From: Clostridia bacterium
GTDB taxonomy: Bacteria; Bacillota; Clostridia; Oscillospirales; Acutalibacteraceae
Direction of reading: 5' to 3'
Assembly (NCBI GenBank): GCA_017381395.1
Contig: JAFOCH010000038.1
Coordinates: 1-9,740, forward strand
DNA length: 9,740 nucleotides
The notes under the pieces are model-generated. The model was given only the letters and a program-made list of their open reading frames with translations. It was not told where the DNA came from and searched no databases. Shown here in pieces: positions 1-4,652 of the stretch. How positions within the stretch are numbered: position 1 is the stretch's first letter; each line of letters starts with the position of its first letter. The position numbers and the translations under genes were made by a program.

Positions 1-252
1 AACGTTTGCTGTCTTTTCTACTGCGATGAAGTTGATTTCGGGGTGGCGGATTGCCATTTCGCAGACAAACTGTCCTTTTCCGCAGCCAATTTCGAGCCGT
101 ATCGGATTATTATTGCCGAAATACGCTTCCAGGTCGATATAGTTTACATCGGTAATCTCGTTAAAATTCGGCTTGTCGGTCATGTACTCGATTAAATTAT
201 CCTTACATTCCGAAAGCCGTGATTCGAGATACTTCTTTTTTCTCATTCTCAT
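1..252 (-). CDS. trmB: tRNA (guanine-N7-)-methyltransferase, N-terminal part (3' end outside window)
   Basis: Only the first 84 codons are in the window. The reading frame has the TrmB pattern: a basic start, a loop with PNF and a short acidic stretch, then the SAM-binding motif I LEIGCGKGQF followed by FIAVEK, where the conserved acidic residue contacts the SAM ribose. TrmB transfers a methyl group from SAM to N7 of G46 in the variable loop of tRNAs and acts as a soluble single-domain enzyme. The start at 252 (ATGAGAATGAGA) overlaps the rhaD stop codon as ATGA, which points to translational coupling; a second in-frame ATG six bases later (246) is an alternative. An AAGGA at 268-273 is a weak, rather distant ribosome binding site. 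Identification is firm from motif I and its surroundings, even though the catalytic C-terminal half cannot be seen. Confidence 0.9.
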   Translation of the reverse strand, partial: MRMRKKKYLESRLSECKDNLIEYMTDKPNFNEITDVNYIDLEAYFGNNNPIRLEIGCGKGQFVCEMAIRHPEINFIAVEKTANV

Positions 253-1064
253 AAATTAAGAAAATCCTTGCGATATTTAACGCCGAATGCTTCGGCAAGC
301 TCGACCATTTCGCTATCCTTTATTGTATTGACACGCTTACTATTGCAGGTAAGCATAAAGATTTGAGCTGCCTTTTCGACAGTCTCGATGAGTCCAAAGG
401 TTTCGTCCATTGTTTTACCTGCGCCGTAAATTCCGTGCATTCCCCAGATAACGAGGCGGAATTCCTTCATTTTTTGAGCGGTAGCTTCACCGATTGAGTT
501 GTTTCCACAAAGCATCCACGGAAGTACACCTACTCCATCAGGGAAAACTACGATACATTCGGTGCACATTTCCCAAAGAGTATGTGTAATCTTCTTTTCA
601 TCCAGTTCGTGAACAAAGTTCATTGCGAGTGTATTTGTCGGGTGGGAGTGCATAACCACGCGGTTTTCCGGATCGACAGAGAGTCGCGCCATATGGCTCA
701 TCAAATGAGCAGGAAGCTCGGAGGTAAACTTGCCACCATCGGCATATCCCCACAGAAGCTCGGCAGTTGTGCCATCATTTGCGATGCGGATGATACCGAG
801 ATTATTTTCGGGATCCTTTTCTACATTCTTGAAATACTTGCCCGTACCGGTTACGATAAAGTACTTTCCGATAAGCGACTTTGCTTCAAATCCGATGGGA
901 ATGATGCGAATAACCTTGTTCACATCGAGGTACTCGGCAACGTCATTTTCATCGAGCATATAGCTGATATTACCGCCGTTACGCTCGTCCCAGCCGAGAC
1001 GGTACATATTGGCCGTTGTTTCCATCATTTCGCGTACAAAAGGCGCTGTAAAAATATCCTTCAT
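249..1064 (-). CDS. rhaD: Rhamnulose-1-phosphate aldolase
   Basis: This 271-residue protein matches the class II aldolase RhaD along its whole length; the E. coli enzyme has 274 residues. RhaD splits L-rhamnulose 1-phosphate into dihydroxyacetone phosphate and L-lactaldehyde, the last step of rhamnose breakdown in the cytoplasm. Visible landmarks are GWDERNGGN at 24-32 (phosphate-binding loop), VTGTGK at 71-76, the catalytic Glu116 in TSELPAH, zinc ligands His139 and His141 in MHSHPTN, Glu169 in CTEC, VVFPDGVGVLPW at 172-183, and the third zinc ligand His210 in WGMHG. All expected active-site residues are present. The start has a GGAGG eight bases upstream. No rhaA, rhaB or rha regulator is in the window, and the gene shares an ATGA junction with trmB downstream. 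A consensus promoter lies about 80 bases upstream. Other class II aldolases such as FucA are shorter, which favours RhaD. Confidence 0.95.
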   Translation of the reverse strand: MKDIFTAPFVREMMETTANMYRLGWDERNGGNISYMLDENDVAEYLDVNKVIRIIPIGFEAKSLIGKYFIVTGTGKYFKNVEKDPENNLGIIRIANDGTTAELLWGYADGGKFTSELPAHLMSHMARLSVDPENRVVMHSHPTNTLAMNFVHELDEKKITHTLWEMCTECIVVFPDGVGVLPWMLCGNNSIGEATAQKMKEFRLVIWGMHGIYGAGKTMDETFGLIETVEKAAQIFMLTCNSKRVNTIKDSEMVELAEAFGVKYRKDFLNL

Positions 1065-1143
1065 TTTGTTTCCTCCGCAACTCGCAAAATAGTATTTTTA
1101 TCATAAAATTTTGCCGAAATTTATCATTATATCAATCCTATTC

Positions 1144-1172
1144 ATTATATTGAAAACGGGTGAATTTGTCAA
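1144..1172 (-). promoter_or_regulatory. Perfect consensus sigma-A promoter for rhaD-trmB
   Basis: Reading the minus strand, TTGACA occupies 1172-1167 and TATAAT 1149-1144, separated by exactly 17 bases. This is a full match to the vegetative promoter consensus. Transcription should begin near 1138-1136, leaving a 5' leader of about 70 bases before rhaD. The -35 box lies in the loop, and most of the spacer in the 3' arm, of the inverted repeat at 1153-1189. Such a strong promoter suits a housekeeping gene such as trmB. For a sugar catabolic gene it would imply control by a repressor. Confidence 0.8.
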
Positions 1173-1189
1173 TAAAATTCACCCGTTTT
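1153..1189 (-). terminator. 15-bp perfect inverted repeat: sipL terminator and/or rhaD operator
   Basis: The arms at 1153-1167 and 1175-1189 are exact reverse complements (AAAACGGGTGAATTT) around a 7-base loop. The repeat begins 11 bases after the sipL stop codon. On the minus-strand RNA the stem ends in CCCGUUUU and then CAAUAU, so the U-tract is short and largely inside the stem. As a terminator it is plausible but not ideal. Because the rhaD -35 box lies in the loop, the same DNA could be a repressor operator. The sequence alone does not decide between the two roles. Confidence 0.65.
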
Positions 1190-1199
1190 AATCAATATT

Positions 1200-2726
1200 C
1201 TATTTTTGCGGAATTAGTAGCACCATACCCTTGTCAACTTCATTATCAGTGAGACTGTTTATAGCGGTCAAATCATCAATATCGGTATTAAATTTTCGAG
1301 CAACATCCCAAAGTCGCTCTCTTTGATTCGGGTAATAAATTACGAGCCGAGAAAAGTCGTCCTTTTGCTTTGCTTTTGATTCGAGAAGCTTCGCTTCGCA
1401 TAAAGCAGACATTTCATTCACACTAACCAATTCGGTATGCAATGCAAGATTGACTTTTATATCCACCGACGACGGCATCAAGCTATGCTCACAGCCGAGC
1501 GAAACAACCTGTGGCGGTGTAATTTCGGTCACGCCATCGTTACAGGGGCGCTGGTAATCAAATTCGAGCTGTTTTTCGTAAAATCGCGGGTAATTATCAG
1601 CATCAATAGCGAGAATGTTGACAGTGGCAATACCCTTTACGACAGCTGAATTATCGACAATATCGGCATGCGTTACCTTCGGCTGACACCACACGTCGAC
1701 AATTTCAGTAATATTATCGGCGCTAAATTCAACATTTCCAGTGCAAGCGAAATTATCATACAGTGCTGAATCAATCTTTTTGAATTTAACCGGCTTATGC
1801 TCAAGCTCCATATCGTAATCGGTTGAATACGCATCGAGTACAATCGGCACATCAAGATTGCAATAAGCGGTTGCGCTGACGGTAAGCTTGGCTGAAAGTG
1901 AAATAGTTGAAATTTCACCTGCCGCCGACGTATGAGTTTTTACCTCTAATTCGTTAATTTCAATTTCGGCGGTAGCCGTGCAGCTATCGTTGAGGCGGTC
2001 AATATCAACAATTTGGCTTATCGGCATGGACGATGTGAAATGTTCGGGTTTGCCATCGTTTTCGCCGATATAGAAGAAGCTTGAAGTAAGTTCGCCCTTG
2101 ATAACCACCTTATTACCGATGATTTTCGCTTCCTGAGCTATGGCTCGAGCGTCGGTACGAAGAAGGGTTTTTATCGGGCTATTGGTGGACGGCACCTCAA
2201 TTTCATCGCTAAAAAGTATGTACTTTTCGCCCATTCCCATCGGCGTTGTCGCAGGTGTCGATGACAAGAGAGTGTGAACCGACGGCGAGTCAATGTCCGC
2301 AACAATATTATGCTCGCAAACAGTTGTAACCGAAACGTTCAAATTGAGTGATGCGTGGACGTCCACCCTCCTCTTTGAAACGGCGCGGCAATTAACATAT
2401 TCGGTTGTCATCACTACCTTTGCTGACGCATTCGAAAGCATATTATGAAGCGGCACCTGACGACTGAAATGAAACTGATGCTCATGGCAACGCACCTGAC
2501 TACCATCTGTATAAAACAGGCAAAGTTCAGCAATTCCATCGATATTAAGCATATCTCCATTAAATGATTTTTGTGCTGTGCGGGGCTCAATAACGCACTT
2601 TATAATGCGGTCAATATCAGGGCAATAATCGGGCAAGGTAAACTCGGTATCGATAGGTTGCTCTAAATTTTGGTTAAATACAGGTTCGGCGACATATACA
2701 TTTTGTTTTACAATGTTATACTCCAT
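1200..2726 (-). CDS. sipL: SPOCS-repeat, LysM-domain spore morphogenesis protein (SipL-type)
   Basis: The protein has 508 residues. It opens with a SPOCS-type segment (TEFTLPDYCPDIDRII at 27-42, running to about 110). Two further similar segments follow at roughly 170-255 and 320-395. A C-terminal LysM domain spans about 461-506, with YYPNQRERLWDVARKFN and the closing LLIP. This order is that of C. difficile SipL, whose LysM domain binds the coat ATPase SpoIVA and tethers the coat to the forespore; it is the clostridial counterpart of SpoVID. There is no signal peptide or membrane segment, as expected for a mother-cell cytoplasmic protein. I chose the start at 2726, which has AAAGGAG nine bases upstream. 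A longer reading from 2774 would add 16 residues encoded in the untranslated leader. The spoVM gene lies just upstream behind a terminator, which supports a sporulation role. SPOCS proteins of unknown function also exist, so the symbol is probable rather than certain. Confidence 0.82.
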   Translation of the reverse strand: MEYNIVKQNVYVAEPVFNQNLEQPIDTEFTLPDYCPDIDRIIKCVIEPRTAQKSFNGDMLNIDGIAELCLFYTDGSQVRCHEHQFHFSRQVPLHNMLSNASAKVVMTTEYVNCRAVSKRRVDVHASLNLNVSVTTVCEHNIVADIDSPSVHTLLSSTPATTPMGMGEKYILFSDEIEVPSTNSPIKTLLRTDARAIAQEAKIIGNKVVIKGELTSSFFYIGENDGKPEHFTSSMPISQIVDIDRLNDSCTATAEIEINELEVKTHTSAAGEISTISLSAKLTVSATAYCNLDVPIVLDAYSTDYDMELEHKPVKFKKIDSALYDNFACTGNVEFSADNITEIVDVWCQPKVTHADIVDNSAVVKGIATVNILAIDADNYPRFYEKQLEFDYQRPCNDGVTEITPPQVVSLGCEHSLMPSSVDIKVNLALHTELVSVNEMSALCEAKLLESKAKQKDDFSRLVIYYPNQRERLWDVARKFNTDIDDLTAINSLTDNEVDKGMVLLIPQK

Positions 2727-2778
2727 TTGTAACTGCTCCTTTTTAATAATACTGATAAAATATATTCGCCGCACTCAA

Positions 2779-2786
2779 AAGGTATG
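2779..2786 (-). promoter_or_regulatory. Possible mother-cell sigma -10 element for sipL
   Basis: CATACCTT directly follows the T-tract of the spoVM terminator and lies 52 bases upstream of the sipL start codon. It differs by one base from the sigma-E -10 consensus CATACANT. I see no convincing -35 element at 13-15 bases upstream, where the terminator hairpin lies. This is a weak call, included because sipL needs a promoter after the terminator and is mother-cell expressed in C. difficile. Confidence 0.25.
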
Positions 2787-2787
2787 C

Positions 2788-2825
2788 AAAAAAAGTGAGA
2801 AAACCTTTTTATCAGTTTTCTCACT
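2788..2825 (-). terminator. Intrinsic terminator after spoVM
   Basis: The arms AGTGAGAAAAC (2815-2825, minus-strand reading) and GTTTTCTCACT (2794-2804) are perfect complements, 11 bp around a 10-base loop. A run of seven T residues covers 2794-2788 on the minus strand. The hairpin starts seven bases after the spoVM stop codon and lies about 60 bases upstream of the sipL start. The two sporulation genes are therefore probably separate transcripts, apart from readthrough. Confidence 0.88.
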
Positions 2826-2832
2826 AGTTTGG

Positions 2833-2919
2833 TTATGTATTATTTTCCTTTTTTATCCCAAACAAAAGACGAAGCAGACCCGACAGCATTTTTGGACTTT
2901 TGACAAGAACTACTTTCAT
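2833..2919 (-). CDS. spoVM: Stage V sporulation protein M (28-residue amphipathic helix)
   Basis: This is a 28-residue peptide. Aligned without gaps to B. subtilis SpoVM (26 residues), it keeps Met1, Lys2, Lys7, Pro9, Lys10, Leu12, Gly14, Arg17 and Gly21. Conservative changes occur at 6, 15, 16, 19, 20 and 24. Pro9 is the residue known to be critical for SpoVM function. SpoVM is a short amphipathic helix that binds the positively curved outer forespore membrane and recruits SpoIVA, the base of the spore coat. AAGGGG at 2930-2935, ten bases before the ATG, is a good ribosome binding site. The gene follows thiN, as in Bacillus, where the order is prpC-prkC-cpgA-rpe-thiN-spoVM. It starts 18 bases after the stop of the 53-codon gene and ends just before a strong terminator. 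The match comes from memory of the B. subtilis sequence, but conserved residues and position agree. Confidence 0.92.
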   Translation of the reverse strand: MKVVLVKSPKMLSGLLRLLFGIKKENNT

Positions 2920-2937
2920 AAAATCGTAACCCCTTAA

Positions 2938-3099
2938 TCAGTATTTATAGCAGGTGAAACCGAGTAAAATCAGCGATATTGCGAGAAAAACTATAATGCA
3001 AATCGGCGGCAGACAAAATGCTGCAAGCAAACCAATCGCAAAGCATAAGGCACCCACGCCACTATTACATCTTTTTCTCCTATTATTACATCGCCGCAT
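2938..3099 (-). CDS. Small protein with two hydrophobic segments, between thiN and spoVM
   Basis: I do not recognise a named family for this 53-residue reading frame. Its N-terminus is rich in Arg, Lys, Asn and Cys (MRRCNNRRKRCNSG). Two hydrophobic segments follow, at about 15-30 and 33-49, separated by Pro-Pro, and the tail is CYKY. This predicts a membrane hairpin with the basic N-terminus in the cytoplasm. Evidence for a real gene is the coherent membrane-protein composition, the 18-base gap to spoVM, and a fitting place between two genes usually adjacent in Bacillus. The start at 3099 is preceded by AGGCGGTGA (3107-3115), one mismatch from the ideal Shine-Dalgarno AGGAGGTGA; this lies in the 3' arm of the thiN terminator. 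A role in sporulation with spoVM is inferred from position only. A better-spaced AGGAG further inside the gene leads to an ATG that is followed at once by TAA. Confidence 0.6.
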   Translation of the reverse strand: MRRCNNRRKRCNSGVGALCFAIGLLAAFCLPPICIIVFLAISLILLGFTCYKY

Positions 3100-3146
3100 A
3101 AAAAAATCACCGCCTGCTTTTCTTTACCATTGTATGCAGGCGGTGA
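3100..3146 (-). terminator. Intrinsic terminator of the rsmB-to-thiN cluster
   Basis: On the minus strand TCACCGCCTGC (3146-3136) and GCAGGCGGTGA (3117-3107) form a perfect 11-bp GC-rich stem with an 18-base loop. Seven T residues follow at 3106-3100. It begins seven bases after the thiN stop codon. The 3' arm also carries the presumed ribosome binding site of the 53-codon gene, so this hairpin either stops transcription before that gene or, on readthrough, masks its start site. Confidence 0.9.
3129..3136 (-). promoter_or_regulatory. Possible sigma-E-type -10 element inside the terminator loop, for the 53-codon gene and spoVM
   Basis: CATACAAT matches the sigma-E -10 consensus CATACANT at every fixed position. 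spoVM is sigma-E dependent in B. subtilis, and the terminator upstream means it needs its own promoter. A start about seven bases downstream (near 3122) would lie inside the hairpin loop. I see no good -35 element 13-15 bases upstream (ATTAACA at 3158-3152 is a poor match), so confidence stays low. Confidence 0.4.
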
Positions 3147-3153
3147 AAATGTG

Positions 3154-3780
3154 TTAATCCTTTGAAATTATATAGAGTAGCGTTCCATCGTTTACCGAAA
3201 TTTTGGCTACATCATCATAAAATTCGTTACTGATAGCAAGAGTTTTATTACGATAGATAGTAGCATTTTCGAGCGGATATTTAACCCCGCTGATTGATAC
3301 CAAGCTAACCATTTCATCAAGCGGAATAAGGGATAAAAATGAATTTTCTCTCTTTTCAATAGTTACCGTTTCATTTTTAATAATGCCAATTTCGTTCTTT
3401 TCGTTAATAATACGGGCGCTTATCCCCTCGTTATGAAGAAATTCGAGGGTAGAAATATTGCCCAGTGTGTGGTCCATTCTACTTCCGATTGCGCCAAAAA
3501 TTATAGCCTCGTCAGCACCCTTTTCTACCGCAATTTTTGCCGCGGCAAAGGTATCTGTATCATCCTTTTCGCAGGGTAAGGTTATGATTTCGTTATACTT
3601 CTTTTGGTCTATCTCATCCGCGGAATCAAAATCGCCAATAAAAATATCTGCGCAAAGACCGAGCTTTTCGGCATGGCGAATTCCCGAATCGGCACAAATT
3701 ATAAAGTCACTGCTATCAATATGCGAAGCAACATAATCATAATCGAAAATATCAGCACCCGAAAAAATAATACATCTCAT
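3154..3780 (-). CDS. thiN: Thiamine pyrophosphokinase
   Basis: ThiN moves pyrophosphate from ATP to thiamine to make thiamine diphosphate, in the cytoplasm. The 208-residue protein has the family landmarks: CADSG at 29-33, IGDFDS at 48-53, the acidic metal and ATP motif KDDTD at 72-76, and GAIGSRMDHTLGN at 96-108. The C-terminal beta domain (about 130-208) carries the thiamine-binding part. Length matches typical bacterial members (about 210-215). The start at 3780 overlaps the rsgA stop as TAATG and gives the usual beginning MRCIIFSGA. An upstream ATG at 3933 would add 51 residues that overlap rsgA in another frame and do not resemble the family. No strong Shine-Dalgarno is present, so translation is probably coupled to rsgA. 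It is the last gene of the cluster before the terminator. In Bacillus rpe lies between rsgA and thiN; it is absent here. Confidence 0.95.
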   Translation of the reverse strand: MRCIIFSGADIFDYDYVASHIDSSDFIICADSGIRHAEKLGLCADIFIGDFDSADEIDQKKYNEIITLPCEKDDTDTFAAAKIAVEKGADEAIIFGAIGSRMDHTLGNISTLEFLHNEGISARIINEKNEIGIIKNETVTIEKRENSFLSLIPLDEMVSLVSISGVKYPLENATIYRNKTLAISNEFYDDVAKISVNDGTLLYIISKD

Positions 3781-4652
3781 TATCTTTTTAGTTCCCATTC
3801 TTTTATCATTTTTGCTTCTTCGTACATTTGAACATAGCTTTCGTGACGCGTTTTTTCGATTTTCCCATTCGCTACGGCTTCCAAAACAGCACAACCCTTT
3901 TCGCAAGTATGTGAGCAACCAACAAATCGGCATTCGTCACGATAATCGGCAAAATCACTGAAATAAAGCGGCAATTCGTCCTTTAATATCGGTTTATTCA
4001 CTATCGAGGAAAAGCCTGGAGTATCAGCAACATAACCGCCCTTTAACGTTTTATAAAGTTCAACATGGCGGGTGGTGTGCCTTCCTCTGCCGAGTCGCTC
4101 ACTAACCTCTCCCGTTTCGATCATTACACCATCAAGTATATTGTTGAGAATGCTCGACTTTCCAACGCCTGAATTACCCGTAAAGACAGATATTCCGTCA
4201 CTGAGATCATCCTTTAAAAGATCCATGTTTTCGCCAGTTTCGCAGGATACAATAAAGGTCCTGAATCCAGCTCTTTTATACACCGAAGCGTACGGCTCAA
4301 AGTCACCCAAATCGCTCTTATTAAACACGATAATCGGCTCAATTCCGTTCATTTCGGCAATGATAGTAAGACGGTCAATTATCGAAAAATCGGGCGAAGG
4401 TAAGGTATAAGCCGAAACTATATAAAGTCGATCAATGTTGGCAACAGGCGGCCTGATTAAACTATTTTTTCTATCAACAATTCTGTCGACAACGCCATCG
4501 TCACCCGTAAGACTGATTTCTGCAAAATCGCCAACAAGAGGATGCTCATCATTTTTTCTGAACTTTCCCCTTGCTCGACACTGAATAATTTTATCCTCGT
4601 CGGTCTTTACATAATAAAAACCGGATAATGCTTTTACTATTATTCCCGTCAT
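3780..4652 (-). CDS. rsgA: Small ribosomal subunit biogenesis GTPase RsgA
   Basis: RsgA (also called YjeQ, or CpgA in Bacillus) is a circularly permuted GTPase that checks late maturation of the 30S subunit. This 290-residue protein has an N-terminal OB-fold (about 1-65). Its GTPase motifs come in the permuted order: NKSD (G4) at 111-114, GNSGVGKSS (G1) at 159-167, GRGRHTTRH (G2/switch) at 188-196 and DTPGF (G3) at 210-214. A C-terminal zinc site follows, with Cys241, Cys246, His248 and Cys254. Length is normal for the family. The start at 4652 overlaps the prkC stop as ATGA, and MTGIIVKALSGFYYV is the usual opening; a start at 4670 would add six residues inside prkC. No separate ribosome binding site is visible, indicating coupling. 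In B. subtilis this GTPase is a substrate of PrkC, whose gene lies directly upstream here too. Confidence 0.96.
   Translation of the reverse strand: MTGIIVKALSGFYYVKTDEDKIIQCRARGKFRKNDEHPLVGDFAEISLTGDDGVVDRIVDRKNSLIRPPVANIDRLYIVSAYTLPSPDFSIIDRLTIIAEMNGIEPIIVFNKSDLGDFEPYASVYKRAGFRTFIVSCETGENMDLLKDDLSDGISVFTGNSGVGKSSILNNILDGVMIETGEVSERLGRGRHTTRHVELYKTLKGGYVADTPGFSSIVNKPILKDELPLYFSDFADYRDECRFVGCSHTCEKGCAVLEAVANGKIEKTRHESYVQMYEEAKMIKEWELKR

Noticed and set aside
582..1106. Plus-strand open frame of 174 codons
   Set aside because: It lies wholly opposite rhaD, whose active-site motifs are all present on the minus strand; the plus-strand product has no recognisable domain.
2727..2774. Longer sipL start at 2774
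   Set aside because: The extra 16 residues would cover the leader and ribosome binding site; the ATG at 2726 has AAAGGAG at good spacing and begins the conserved part.
2713..3157. Two plus-strand open frames across the spoVM region
   Set aside because: They are complements of spoVM, the 53-codon gene and two terminators. They have low-complexity translations and no good ribosome binding sites.
3781..3933. Longer thiN start at 3933
   Set aside because: The extra 51 residues lie over the end of rsgA and do not resemble ThiN; the TAATG junction at 3780 fits a coupled start.
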